Shown: positions 52,538 through 63,327 of the stretch, one piece after another
How positions within the stretch are numbered: position 1 is the stretch's first letter
Layout of the letters: every line of letters starts with the position of its first letter
Source: Pedobacter sp014947265
Lineage (GTDB): Bacteria > Bacteroidota > Bacteroidia > Sphingobacteriales > Sphingobacteriaceae
NCBI RefSeq assembly: GCF_014947265.1
Contig: NZ_JADCNK010000009.1
Location: forward strand, 62,001-126,000
DNA: 64,000 bases
Direction: 5' to 3'
Translations under genes and position numbers: made by a program
Notes under the pieces: generated by a model
What the model saw: only the letters and a program-made list of their open reading frames with translations
What the model was told of the DNA's origin: nothing
The model's database searches: none

Positions 52538-54673
52538 TTATCTTGCTGTTGGGCCTTTCATCTGGTAATCTTTAGGTGGTTCTGCACCTAAAAGGTTCTG
52601 TACAAAGTAATCCCAGCGGCGGCGCATCATATAAGGCGAGTAAGCACCGTAACTATGTGCACTGTTTGGAAAAATAACGAGATCGAATGATTTGTTTGCT
52701 TTTTCAAGCGCCTCTACTACCAATAACGTATTGTATGGTGGCACATTATCATCCATCAAGCCGTGAACCAGCATCAATTTACCTTTTAAATTTTTAGCAT
52801 AATTTTGATTCGCCTGAACTTCGTAATCTGAATTTTCTACCAGGCCGTTATAGCGTTCGCCCCAATCGTCCTCGTAATTTCTGTTGTCGTGGTTTCCTGA
52901 TTCAGAAATACCCACTTTAAAGAAATCCGGATAACGGAACATTGCCGCAGCAGTAGCAAAACCACCACCAGAATGCCCCCAAATACCTACTTTTGTCGTG
53001 TCGATAGGATATTTTGCAGAAAGTTGTCTGATGGCCGCAATCTGATCAGGCAAGGTGTTCTCGGCCATGTTGCCGTAGCTCATATCGTGAAAACTTTTAG
53101 AGCGGTCGGGGTTACTGGTTCCTTCTATTACCACAACAATAAAACCCAGTTCGGCCAAGGCCTGATTATCGCCACGCGAAGCTGCAAATGCCCAGCTGCC
53201 TACACTACCACCCTGTGGCCCAGGATAAATATAATCGATAACAGGATATTTCTGGTTGGCATCCATTGTTGTTGGTGTAAAAACCAGACCATAGATATCT
53301 GTTTTACCATCTTTGGCTTTCACCGAAACCGGAATGGGCGCTTTCCAACCTGTAGCGATTAATCTCGAAACATCTGTTTTTTCTAAAGTATTGATTAGTT
53401 TTCCGTCAATGCTTCTCAAAACGGTAACTGCTGGTACATCAGGCTGCGAATAGCTATCGATAAAATATTTTTCTGAAGGAGATAGTGATACAATATGATT
53501 TCCTACTTCAGGAGTTAGGTTGGTTAAATTTTTCCCGTCGAAACCAATTTTATACAGGTAACTGAAATAAGGATTTCCTTTCTCACGTCCGTTTGCAAAA
53601 AAGTAAAGTGTACGTGTCTTTTCGTCAACTTTAATCAAACGAGAAACTACGAAATCGCCTTTGGTAATCTGGTTTTTCAATTTTCCGTTACTTGAATCGT
53701 ACAAATACAAATGTCCCCAGTTATCTCTTTCCGAATACCAGATAATTTCTTTTGAAGCAGGAAGATAACGCCAGTTGATGGATCCTTGCCCCGATTCGTA
53801 CTGTGTTTTTACAGTCTCTTCGAAAACTTCGCGAACAGCACCTGTTGTGGCGTTGGCAATACGGAACTTTTCATTTTTATGATCTCGTGAAGTCGACACG
53901 AAAGCAACTTCCGATCCATCTGCTTTCCAATCGATATCATCAAAAGTACCACTGCTTGATATATCATCACTCAAAGTTGCCCGATGTTGATCTGCAGGAA
54001 TGTTAAGCGAAATTACTTTCGGGTTTTCTACATCGATAACCACTCTACGGATGGTTGCAATCTGCTTATCGCCAGGCAAGGGATATTTCCAGGCTTTTAG
54101 TACCGGTGCACCCACATTAGTGGTTACGAGGTACATATCTTTTGAATTTCTTTGATCTTGCTGAAAGGTCGCTATCTTTTTTGAATCGGGCGACCAACGT
54201 AAAATTGTGGCATCACTGTGTTTCCAGCCTGCGTTATCGGTAGCATAACCATAGTCTTTAATGCCATCGGTGGTGAGCTGTGTTAATTTGCCTGAGGCCG
54301 CATCTTTCACAAAAAGATTATAATCTTTAATTAAAATGGCTTTTTTCCCATCAGGTGATAATACCTCGTTGCGGCCACCCAAGCGTCGCGATGGCATTTC
54401 GCCACCTTTATAATCAGTAGTGGCTGTTTTGGTTTTATTTGCGGGATCTACCAGAAAAGTCTGTTCGCTACCATTCGTTTTTGTGCTATACCAAAATTTA
54501 TCACCTTCGAGCCAGTTCGGCTGCACGTTGGCATGGTCGATATACTTTGCGGTGTTATAGCTCATAAAACTTTCCGCTCTTTCATAATCGCTAACGGTTA
54601 AAGCCTTCTGCTGAGCATTTGCCGTAATGGCCAAAGTACAAGCCGTTACGGTAAGCCAATATTTATTCATCAT
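52538..54673 (-). CDS. S9 family dipeptidyl peptidase IV
   Basis: A 711-residue exported serine peptidase with a signal peptide (to about 20, ending A-N-A-Q). A beta-propeller (about 40-440) precedes an alpha/beta-hydrolase domain. The catalytic triad is Ser568 in G-H-S-G-G-G, Asp641 in M-D-D-N-V and His673 in S-A-H-S-Y. The family removes dipeptides after proline or alanine. It is a single gene in the window, periplasmic, and may serve peptide scavenging. Length fits the family. Confidence 0.94.
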   Translation of the reverse strand: MMNKYWLTVTACTLAITANAQQKALTVSDYERAESFMSYNTAKYIDHANVQPNWLEGDKFWYSTKTNGSEQTFLVDPANKTKTATTDYKGGEMPSRRLGGRNEVLSPDGKKAILIKDYNLFVKDAASGKLTQLTTDGIKDYGYATDNAGWKHSDATILRWSPDSKKIATFQQDQRNSKDMYLVTTNVGAPVLKAWKYPLPGDKQIATIRRVVIDVENPKVISLNIPADQHRATLSDDISSSGTFDDIDWKADGSEVAFVSTSRDHKNEKFRIANATTGAVREVFEETVKTQYESGQGSINWRYLPASKEIIWYSERDNWGHLYLYDSSNGKLKNQITKGDFVVSRLIKVDEKTRTLYFFANGREKGNPYFSYLYKIGFDGKNLTNLTPEVGNHIVSLSPSEKYFIDSYSQPDVPAVTVLRSIDGKLINTLEKTDVSRLIATGWKAPIPVSVKAKDGKTDIYGLVFTPTTMDANQKYPVIDYIYPGPQGGSVGSWAFAASRGDNQALAELGFIVVVIEGTSNPDRSKSFHDMSYGNMAENTLPDQIAAIRQLSAKYPIDTTKVGIWGHSGGGFATAAAMFRYPDFFKVGISESGNHDNRNYEDDWGERYNGLVENSDYEVQANQNYAKNLKGKLMLVHGLMDDNVPPYNTLLVVEALEKANKSFDLVIFPNSAHSYGAYSPYMMRRRWDYFVQNLLGAEPPKDYQMKGPTAR

Positions 54674-54918
54674 GTTAGTTAATCTTGCGATAAAAATAAT
54701 ACTGTTTTGGCAAACGATAGGTATTAATCGTGATACAAAATGGGCATAAGGCTTGGGGGAAGGCGTAAAGAGCCAGACAAATTACCTCAGACTTTTGGAC
54801 ACCTGACCTGATACTAGACTACACTTTCTCTTGTTAACCGCAAAGAATGCAAAGAGAACGCGCAGCGTTTACAATGTAGACAAGTGATATCAAAAAAGAT
54901 ACTGCACAAAACTCCTTG

Positions 54919-55578
54919 CTACATATTACTTTTTGGTTCAATTATCCCCTTTGCATTACTTATATCGTAATAAAAATCAAAATCCTCAGTACTTCCCAAA
55001 AAAATCGAGTGTTTGTAAAATTCAGCCGTAACCACATCATTAAATGGTAGAGATACTTTTATTGAAGTCATTTTGGTGCTGATATGCCTGTCAATACTGG
55101 CAATTTTAAAAAATCCTACTAAGATACATGAGCTCAAAAATAGGTGCATGCAGACACATTTCAGTTGAAATAGCCTTACATGAAATACAACAATCCACAA
55201 AAACAAGAATAACACCAAGGCAATAAGGAATGGAACTAAGATCTCTTCAAAACCAGACTGAAAGGATAAGCAGAAAAAAAGTATAATTGGAACAAGTCCG
55301 ATAATTAAGCATAAATTTCTAAAAAACCTATCAGTGCATGTGTCTTTAGCCCAACTGCATCCAATAAATATCAAACAAATAACAAAGGGCATTAAAAACG
55401 AAATTGCTAATTCTTTTGCTATGGAGAAAACCCTTTCAGAGATCAAAAGATCAGTGGTGTCGGCAAAACCTAGAATGTCGATTTTAAAACTTCGGAAATA
55501 ATGTAACTCTCCATAAAAATTTAGTGCAGCCAAAAACACTATGTATAAAAAAAAATAGGTAAAGAATAGCCGGGTCAT
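54919..55578 (-). CDS. Uncharacterised membrane protein
   Basis: A 219-residue protein with about five hydrophobic segments (near residues 3-20, 50-72, 84-104, 113-135, 140-160). The C-terminal 55 residues are soluble. No motif is recognised. It is on the same strand as the Crp-like gene (107 bp away), so the two may be one transcript. AT-rich codon use resembles that of its neighbour rather than the rest of the window, which could hint at transfer. Confidence 0.65.
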   Translation of the reverse strand: MTRLFFTYFFLYIVFLAALNFYGELHYFRSFKIDILGFADTTDLLISERVFSIAKELAISFLMPFVICLIFIGCSWAKDTCTDRFFRNLCLIIGLVPIILFFCLSFQSGFEEILVPFLIALVLFLFLWIVVFHVRLFQLKCVCMHLFLSSCILVGFFKIASIDRHISTKMTSIKVSLPFNDVVTAEFYKHSIFLGSTEDFDFYYDISNAKGIIEPKSNM

Positions 55579-55685
55579 AGTAGATAATATCGATTACTGG
55601 AAGTACTTCAGGTTATGTTAATTAGCCATTAAAACAAAGTAAAATTGTCATAGCGTATAAAGAATCAAATTTGCTTTTTCCAAAC

Positions 55686-56261
55686 TCACGACCAAAGGTC
55701 TGGCTGAATGAGGTAAGTTCTATAAATCCTTTCAGGCACCTGCTTCCAGACCTTAGGATAAATCGTTTTGAAATACCTTAACTTGTTTTCGGGGCCATCC
55801 AGTTTAGAGAGCAGTGTTATGTTGTTGAGATCTCTTATTGCATTTGGAAATAGCAAATGACTAAAAAGGCGGTTTAATATTGGGTAATCATCACAGCCCT
55901 TTTCAAGTTCTCTGCGGGGTATTATCAATAGCCAAGAATCTTCCAGAGCCTCAAGATTGAATCCCTTAGCTTCGTTTACCTGGCTTTCGTTAAAGTATAC
56001 ACTACCGGATACTCCCAACCAAACATCACGTCTTGGCATCGGAAACTCAAAAATATATCCACTCACAAATCCCTGTAATACGAGAATAAAGCTATCTGAA
56101 TAACCCAAAAAGGTACTTACAGAAATTTTATTACCGGTCGAAATCTGTGCAAAGAAAGAATGCCTGAAAACATAACGCAATGCATGGCGGTGGGTATTGT
56201 TTATAATTGGCAGAAAAAAATTGAGGAATAATTTAATTTCTTTTATTGATTTTATTTTCAT
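55686..56261 (-). CDS. Crp-like protein without a helix-turn-helix
   Basis: A 191-residue protein from the ATG at 56261; a longer frame to 56306 adds 15 residues. Residues 30-130 form a cNMP-binding-type beta-roll (V-L-Q-G-F-V-S-G-Y region), followed by helices. The C-terminal R-Y-F-K-T-I-Y-P-K-V-W-K-Q-V-P-E-R corresponds to the run before the helix-turn-helix of Bacteroidota Crp proteins, but the sequence ends about 10 residues later, without the recognition helix. It may be a sensor without DNA binding, or a truncated gene. Neighbour of a receiver-Crp regulator. Confidence 0.65.
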   Translation of the reverse strand: MKIKSIKEIKLFLNFFLPIINNTHRHALRYVFRHSFFAQISTGNKISVSTFLGYSDSFILVLQGFVSGYIFEFPMPRRDVWLGVSGSVYFNESQVNEAKGFNLEALEDSWLLIIPRRELEKGCDDYPILNRLFSHLLFPNAIRDLNNITLLSKLDGPENKLRYFKTIYPKVWKQVPERIYRTYLIQPDLWS

Positions 56262-56470
56262 TGTATTTAACCTATCTGTTAACATGCTCAACAACTGCAA
56301 AAACAATTCTCTTGCCTTTCAATATCTATGGGCGTTAAGTCAATTGGTCTAAGTTCCCTATCTGGCAAAGGCGATAACATGACCATCGACAATTGAAACC
56401 TTGATTGTTTTCAGAATTACACCTGCCTGGAAAATTTTGGTTAAACCCTGTAAATATGTCCCTGATTCTA

Positions 56471-57532
56471 CTACCTATTTACTTTCCGAAGTTTCTCTAT
56501 ACTATTAAGGAGAATGTCATTCGCGTCCTTTTCTATCAGTCCATCCCTGGCAAAATCACTAAGAATCCTACTCAAAGTCTCTGAAGCTATGCCAACAATA
56601 TTTGCCAGATCAGTTCTAGGGAGACTGACACGAATTTTATCTGAAGAGTTCTTCCCCTGCTTTGCAAGTCTGATAATGGCAGCTGCCACCCGCTCTCGTA
56701 CTGAGGCATGAGCAAGTGCCATTGCCTTTTCTTCCATATCCCTTACCGACACTGCAAGTTTTTTAACAAAAACTCTTAGTATATCTGGATATTCAACTAT
56801 AAGCTCATTAACATCTTTCAGCGGAATTGCGATTATTTCAGCGTCTGATATCGCCTTTGAGGTGTGAAAAGCATGAGAACCCAAAGCAAAATCCTGAAGT
56901 CCAAAATACTCTCCAGGTCCATAGATGTCGGTGATTAAAAGATTTCCTGAGCTATCTGAGATAAATGTCTTAACATTGCCAGATACCAGATAGTAAAGAC
57001 CTGAATGATATTCGCCCTGATAATAAATAGTCTGGTTCTTTCTAAAGAAGCGAGCCTTCAGCCGGTCCAATTTCTCATCCAGCCAAAACATTTCGTTGCT
57101 AGATTTAATCATGCTTCTTTCCTGAAAATGCTGTTTTAAAAAAAGTTCTTGCTGAAATCTCTTTTTCTTTAACCTTACCTCCACCTGGTTCAAAAGTTCA
57201 GCATCATCAAAACTAGTTGACAGATAACCGTCCGCACCGATTTCCATTGCCCTGCGTAATGCGGCCTGATCCCCAGTTTCTAATAACATAATCAGCCCAA
57301 TCCCTGCAGTATCCACAAATTTGTTTAGCATTCTCACAACGCCATATCCATCAATTCCATATAACTCAATTCCACAGATAATTAAGTCGACACGGTGGCT
57401 TTTAACTATCTCCATCGCTTGCTTTCCACTATCAGTTAATTCAACTACATACTTACTGAACAGCAGTATGTCTGAAATTTTGGACCTTAGCCCGGAATCT
57501 TTGAGAATAATCAATATCTTAGATCCTTCCAT
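56471..57532 (-). CDS. Pseudo-receiver/Crp-Fnr family transcription regulator
   Basis: A 353-residue regulator: response-regulator receiver-like domain (1-120), cNMP-binding domain (about 150-270), Crp-type helix-turn-helix (about 305-335; the E-T-L-S-R motif fits FNR/CRP recognition helices). In the receiver the phosphoacceptor Asp is replaced by Gly54 (D-L-I-I-C-G-I-E-L) and the conserved Lys-Pro near 107 is Thr-Ser, so phosphorylation is unlikely. There is no N-terminal Cys cluster for an Fe-S centre. FNR-like boxes lie about 470 bp upstream. It probably reads another signal through the beta-roll. Confidence 0.88.
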   Translation of the reverse strand: MEGSKILIILKDSGLRSKISDILLFSKYVVELTDSGKQAMEIVKSHRVDLIICGIELYGIDGYGVVRMLNKFVDTAGIGLIMLLETGDQAALRRAMEIGADGYLSTSFDDAELLNQVEVRLKKKRFQQELFLKQHFQERSMIKSSNEMFWLDEKLDRLKARFFRKNQTIYYQGEYHSGLYYLVSGNVKTFISDSSGNLLITDIYGPGEYFGLQDFALGSHAFHTSKAISDAEIIAIPLKDVNELIVEYPDILRVFVKKLAVSVRDMEEKAMALAHASVRERVAAAIIRLAKQGKNSSDKIRVSLPRTDLANIVGIASETLSRILSDFARDGLIEKDANDILLNSIEKLRKVNR

Positions 57533-58543
<1,011 letters not shown>

Positions 58544-58580
58544 GTGTTGGATTGCAAAAGTATATTTTTTATTGATAAAA

Positions 58581-58613
58581 AAAATGCTCCCGGTTAAAAA
58601 TCGGGAGCATTTT
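58581..58613 (-). terminator. Terminator of the pyruvate kinase gene
   Basis: AAAATGCTCCCG 58581-58592 pairs with CGGGAGCATTTT 58602-58613 (12 bp, 9-nt loop) followed by T on the minus strand, between pyk and tRNA-Ser. Confidence 0.88.
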
Positions 58614-58632
58614 ACATATGATGTTAGAAAAA

Positions 58633-60063
58633 TTAATCTATAACTGTAATTTTTAACATATTGGTCTTTCCTTTTGCTTCCATCGGGATAGCAGCGGTAT
58701 TAATTACGATATCGCCTTGTTTAACCAATTTTTTGCTTTTTAAGAATTCGTTCACCTCAATAATGGTGTTATCGGTACTTTCCCACTTATCGTAGTAGAA
58801 ACCTCTAACGCCCCAAAGCAAACTTACTGCATTTAATAAGGCCCTGTTACTGGTAAAAATAAAGGTTAAAGCCTCCGGACGGTGACTCGAAATTTCGAAA
58901 GCAGTATAACCGCTTAAAGTCATCGATACTATACCTACTGCATTGGTCTGCTTCGCTAAGAAACAAGCCGAATCGCAAATTGCGTCGCTTAAGAAAGATG
59001 GTGATTTTGGTTTTAAAAACTTATCAGGATTGAAAGGATAATTGTTTTGCTCAATGTTCTGGATAATTTTTTGCATGGTTTCGATAACAATCAGCGGGAA
59101 TTCACCAACTGAAGTTTCGCCACTTAACATTACCGCATCAGCACCATCCAAAACAGAGTTAGCTACATCATTTACCTCTGCACGTGTTGGCCGGGGCGTA
59201 GTGATCATACTTTCTAACATCTGAGTAGCCACAATTACTGGTTTAGAAGCTGCTCTACATTTAGCAACAATCATTTTTTGTAACAATGGAACTTCTTCCA
59301 TCGGACATTCAACACCTAAATCACCGCGGGCAACCATAATTCCATCAGAAACAGCGATAATTTCATCAATGTTAGCGATAGCTTCCGGTTTTTCTATTTT
59401 AGCAATTACACGGGCAGTTTTGCCACGCTCTGCAATAATCTTTTTAAGTTCGATAATGTCATCAGCTTTGCGCACAAAAGATAAACCGATCCATTCTACA
59501 TCATTTTCTAGAACAAATTCTAAGTTTTCACGGTCTTCTGGTGTTAATGAAGGGATAGAAACTTTAGTATTTGGCAGGTTTACACCTTTTCTTGAAGTTA
59601 AGATACCACCGTGAACGATTTCGCAAACAACTTCATCCTTTAAGTTGGTAGAAATTACTTTCATTTGAAGCTTTCCATCATCCAAAAGGATAATTTCGCC
59701 AGCCTGAACATCCTGAGGGAAGCTTTGGTAAGTGATGTAAATCCGTTCTTCATTACCTATACATTCGGTAGTGGTAATTACGGTAGTTTTACCATTGATC
59801 AGGTTAATCCCACCTTCTTTCACTAAACCAATACGGATTTTAGGCCCTTGTAAATCGGCAAGGATACCTACATTATATTCGTATTTTTTATTTAAATCGC
59901 GGATGGTATCCAAAACAGCTTGATGATCTGCTTGTGATCCGTGTGAAAAATTCAGACGGCAAACGTCTAAACCCGCGTTAAACATACTATATAATACATC
60001 TGGTTTTGCTGATGCAGGCCCAAGCGTGGCAACAATTTTAGTTCTCGAATGAAAAGGTTTCAT
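58633..60063 (-). CDS. pyk: Pyruvate kinase
   Basis: A 476-residue glycolytic enzyme that makes pyruvate and ATP from phosphoenolpyruvate and ADP. Visible parts are T-K-I-V-A-T-L-G-P-A near the start, R-L-N-F-S-H-G near 36, A-R-G-D-L-G near 245 and the M-V-A-R-G-D motif just before the M-L-E-S-M segment near 284. The active-site lysine is in A-K-I-E-K-P-E-A near 221. It has the A, B and C domains of the standard family. It is the first gene of the block pyk, IPExxxVDY, acpP, fabF, rnc, which is conserved in Bacteroidota. Confidence 0.96.
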   Translation of the reverse strand: MKPFHSRTKIVATLGPASAKPDVLYSMFNAGLDVCRLNFSHGSQADHQAVLDTIRDLNKKYEYNVGILADLQGPKIRIGLVKEGGINLINGKTTVITTTECIGNEERIYITYQSFPQDVQAGEIILLDDGKLQMKVISTNLKDEVVCEIVHGGILTSRKGVNLPNTKVSIPSLTPEDRENLEFVLENDVEWIGLSFVRKADDIIELKKIIAERGKTARVIAKIEKPEAIANIDEIIAVSDGIMVARGDLGVECPMEEVPLLQKMIVAKCRAASKPVIVATQMLESMITTPRPTRAEVNDVANSVLDGADAVMLSGETSVGEFPLIVIETMQKIIQNIEQNNYPFNPDKFLKPKSPSFLSDAICDSACFLAKQTNAVGIVSMTLSGYTAFEISSHRPEALTFIFTSNRALLNAVSLLWGVRGFYYDKWESTDNTIIEVNEFLKSKKLVKQGDIVINTAAIPMEAKGKTNMLKITVID

Positions 60064-60211
60064 TTATTAATTGATTTTAGCAATGCAGTTTAAGAAAGCA
60101 TAATTATTATCTAAAATAATCAAACTGCATTAAATTTTATATATTTTGTTTTTTTGTTCTTTGTTTGTAACCGTCAAATATAGTGTATTTAATACACCAT
60201 GTATATAATTT

Positions 60212-60631
60212 TTATATTACCAAATTCTCCCGGCTTTTTAATTTAGTTGGATCTATCTTTGCAGCCACCTGTATATCAGGCAGTTTATTCAATCCGTTAA
60301 TTAAATAATCCAAATCTTCCTTATCAATAAATTCTTTAATAATAATAAAAAAATCAACCTTGCTCATCTCCGGAATTAGAAAACCATCGCTGCTTTTATT
60401 ACAAATTAAATAGTATTCTACCTCACCTTGCTCTACAAAAAAGTAATATTTAGAGAAAGACCAGGCGGGTTCGTCGATATTAAAAAATATTTCGTGGTCT
60501 TCTATTTTTTCAAATTGTGTATTTAACCGGGTATTAATTTTGTGGCAAAGCACATAGTCTTTTAGGGGTGCTGTGATCGCAATTAGTATAAAATCAAGGT
60601 CTAAGGTAAGTTTTAGGTAAGTCTTATTCAA
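60212..60631 (-). CDS. IPExxxVDY family protein
   Basis: A 139-residue protein with the family name motif as I-P-E-M-S-K-V-D-F-F near residue 86. It is a small Bacteroidota-specific family of unknown function that sits between pyk and acpP in many genomes. The N-terminal half contains strands (L-K-L-T-L-D-L-D-F-I-L-I), and there is no signal peptide. It is divergent from acpP with a gap of 158 bp, and 148 bp from pyk on the same strand, probably the same transcript. Confidence 0.88.
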   Translation of the reverse strand: MNKTYLKLTLDLDFILIAITAPLKDYVLCHKINTRLNTQFEKIEDHEIFFNIDEPAWSFSKYYFFVEQGEVEYYLICNKSSDGFLIPEMSKVDFFIIIKEFIDKEDLDYLINGLNKLPDIQVAAKIDPTKLKSRENLVI

Positions 60632-60789
60632 AGCGAAATAAATTATTTACAGAACGAAATTAAAAAACTAATTCTATATTCGCTGTGTTATTGAGATACC
60701 AAAATTACGTATCGAAATAAAAACATTTGAAAATTGTAAGAATTTATTTTTCTTTGCACAGAATTATTTAACCATTAAATTATAAAATT

Positions 60790-61026
60790 ATGTCTGATAT
60801 TGCTTCAAGAGTTAAGGCTATTATCGTAGAAAAACTAGGTGTTGACGAAAGCGAAGTTACGCCAGAGGCTTCATTCACCAACGATTTAGGTGCAGATTCT
60901 TTAGATACCGTAGAGTTGATTATGGAATTTGAAAAAGAATTCAATGTAGCTATTCCTGATGATCAGGCTGAAACCATCGGTACAGTTGGCCAGGCGATTG
61001 CTTATTTGGAAAAAAACGTTAAATAG
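60790..61026 (+). CDS. acpP: Acyl carrier protein
   Basis: A 78-residue acidic protein; the phosphopantetheine is attached to Ser37 in G-A-D-S-L-D. It carries the growing acyl chain in fatty acid synthesis. It starts the operon acpP-fabF-rnc: fabF begins 21 bp downstream. The upstream region holds the T-rich TTTTTCTTTG segment ending 60756, near to a -7 element but not exact. Confidence 0.97.
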   Translation: MSDIASRVKAIIVEKLGVDESEVTPEASFTNDLGADSLDTVELIMEFEKEFNVAIPDDQAETIGTVGQAIAYLEKNVK

Positions 61027-61047
61027 AATTACGCTTTTTCAGTATAA

Positions 61048-62301
61048 ATGGAATTAAAAAGAGTAGTAGTAACAGGGTTGGGTGCGCTCACTCCTATAGG
61101 CAATAATGTTCCCGATTTTTGGGAAGGATTGACTAACGGGGTGAGTGGCGCTGCTCCTATTAAGGGTTTTGATACTGAAAAGTTCAAGACCAAATTCGCA
61201 TGTGAGGTTAAAAATTTTAATCCTGAAGATTTTTTGGAGAAAAAAGAAGCCCGCAAGCTAGATCCATTTGTACAATATGCTCTTGTAGCAACAGATGAGG
61301 CTGTGAAAGATGGTGGTTTTGATTTTGAAAAATTAGATACCAATCGGATCGGAGTAATCTGGGGTGCGGGCATAGGTGGATTGAAAACTTTTTTGGATGA
61401 GATCTCGAATTTCGCCAAGGGAGATGGTACGCCAAGATACAATCCATTTTTTATCCCTAAAATGATCGTAGATATTGCCCCAGGGCATATCTCTATCAAA
61501 TACGGCCTGCGTGGGCCAAATTTTGCAACTGTTTCGGCATGTGCTTCTTCAACAAACGCAATGATAGATGCATTTAACTATATCCGTTTGGGTATGGCTG
61601 ATGTAATTATCAGTGGCGGTTCTGAAGCGATCATCAATGAGGCAGGTATGGGTGGTTTTAATGCCATGCATGCATTATCAACACGTAATGAAGATCCGGC
61701 AACGGCATCGCGTCCTTTTGATAAAGACCGTGATGGCTTCGTAGCTGGTGAAGGTGCAGGAACCATTATTTTAGAAGAACTTGAACACGCAAAAGCAAGA
61801 GGTGCAAAAATTTATGCAGAACTTGTAGGCGGTGGAATGAGTGCAGATGCAAATCACATCACAGCACCTCATCCTGAAGGTTTGGGCGCTAGAATGGTAA
61901 TGACCAATGCACTGAAAGATGCTGGTTTAACAACTGCTGACATAGATTATATCAATGTACACGGCACTTCTACGCCACTAGGTGATATTAGTGAAACCAA
62001 AGCCATTGGTACATTATTTGGTGAGGATGCTTATCGTTTAAACATCAGTTCAACCAAATCAATGACTGGCCACCTTTTAGGTGCTGCCGGAGCTATTGAG
62101 GCTATTGCAGCAATTCTTTCTGTTAAAAATGATATTGTTCCTCCAACAATCAATCACTTTACAGATGATCCTGCATTTGACCCTAAATTGAATTTTACTT
62201 TTAACAAAGCACAAAAACGTACTGTTAGAGCTGCTTTAAGTAATACATTCGGTTTTGGTGGCCATAATGCTTCTGTTATTTTCAAGAAATACGAAGATTA
62301 A
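61048..62301 (+). CDS. fabF: 3-oxoacyl-[acyl-carrier-protein] synthase II
   Basis: A 417-residue condensing enzyme that elongates fatty acids by adding malonyl-ACP. The nucleophile is Cys165 in S-A-C-A-S-S. The catalytic histidines are in V-H-G-T-S-T-P-L-G-D and the T-G-H-L-L-G-A-A-G motif. It lies 21 bp after acpP and 95 bp before rnc. The length is typical. Confidence 0.97.
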   Translation: MELKRVVVTGLGALTPIGNNVPDFWEGLTNGVSGAAPIKGFDTEKFKTKFACEVKNFNPEDFLEKKEARKLDPFVQYALVATDEAVKDGGFDFEKLDTNRIGVIWGAGIGGLKTFLDEISNFAKGDGTPRYNPFFIPKMIVDIAPGHISIKYGLRGPNFATVSACASSTNAMIDAFNYIRLGMADVIISGGSEAIINEAGMGGFNAMHALSTRNEDPATASRPFDKDRDGFVAGEGAGTIILEELEHAKARGAKIYAELVGGGMSADANHITAPHPEGLGARMVMTNALKDAGLTTADIDYINVHGTSTPLGDISETKAIGTLFGEDAYRLNISSTKSMTGHLLGAAGAIEAIAAILSVKNDIVPPTINHFTDDPAFDPKLNFTFNKAQKRTVRAALSNTFGFGGHNASVIFKKYED

Positions 62302-62396
62302 TTTAGAACAGCACTGCTATATAATTTTGTATGCTAATTAAAAATAGATAACTTAGTTAAATATGCTGATTAGCCGTTAATTGTGTTATTTATTTA

Positions 62397-63125
62397 ATGC
62401 CGATATTAAAATTATATAAACTTTATCTCTCTCCTGAAAAGGAGTTTGTTAAAAAGCTGAAAAACATTTTAGGCTTTGTTCCAGGCAATGTTACGCTCTA
62501 TAAAATGGCGTTCAGACATCGCTCTGCAGCAAAAATTTTAAAAAATGGAAGCAGAAGCAGCAATGAGCGCCTGGAATTTTTAGGCGATGCTGTTCTGGGT
62601 TCGGTAATAGCAGAGCTGCTTTTTAAACATTATCCCTACAAAGAAGAAGGTTTTTTAACAGAAATGCGCTCGAAGATTGTAAACCGGGCTAATTTAAACC
62701 AGCTGGCAAAAAAAATTGGTTTTGATAAACTCATCCAGTTTGATCAACGATCAGTGAGTATACAAACCAAACACAATTCGATGTTGGGCGATGCTTTTGA
62801 AGCCATTATAGGTGCCATTTATATGGATAAAGGGTACAATTTTACCAAAGAATTTTTATTGCGCAGAATTGTAAAACCACATATCGATATTCATACCCTT
62901 GAACTTACTGAAACCAATTTTAAAAGTAAATTAATTGAGTGGTGCCAACGCCATGGTAAGGATGTATTGTTCGAACTGGCAGAAAATGGTGAAGGCGAAA
63001 GTGCCAAACTATTTACCATTAGCGCAGTAGTAGAAGGCGAAAAAGTGGGTACCGGAAGAGATTACAACAAGAAAAACGCAGAAAAATTAGCAGCTGAAAA
63101 AGCTTGCGAAACATTGAGTATATAA
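62397..63125 (+). CDS. rnc: Ribonuclease III
   Basis: A 242-residue double-strand-specific RNase. The catalytic signature E-R-L-E-F-L-G-D-A-V at 57-66 contains the metal ligands, and the second acidic site is in L-G-D-A-F-E-A near 128. A dsRNA-binding domain closes the protein (about 172-240, G-E-S-A-K-L-F-T and N-K-K-N-A-E-K-L-A-A). It processes rRNA precursors. The fabF-rnc neighbourhood is conserved in Bacteroidota. Confidence 0.95.
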   Translation: MPILKLYKLYLSPEKEFVKKLKNILGFVPGNVTLYKMAFRHRSAAKILKNGSRSSNERLEFLGDAVLGSVIAELLFKHYPYKEEGFLTEMRSKIVNRANLNQLAKKIGFDKLIQFDQRSVSIQTKHNSMLGDAFEAIIGAIYMDKGYNFTKEFLLRRIVKPHIDIHTLELTETNFKSKLIEWCQRHGKDVLFELAENGEGESAKLFTISAVVEGEKVGTGRDYNKKNAEKLAAEKACETLSI

Positions 63126-63327
63126 AATTTCACTGAATCACTTGCCATTGGGTTAGCTGTTTACGATCTTAAACTTAATTGCTTTATTGCTGGGATTGTT
63201 AAATTGTTGGGAATAATCGATTAATTGTCGATACGGGTTAAAACTTCAGACCTCCGACACCGGACTTCGGACTTTATTCTATACACCCAAAACTCCAAAC
63301 GCCCAACTCAAAACTCAGGACTAACCC

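Noticed and set aside
52312..52575. Plus-strand frame of 87 codons
   Set aside because: It runs through the terminator and into the antisense of the peptidase gene, with atypical composition.
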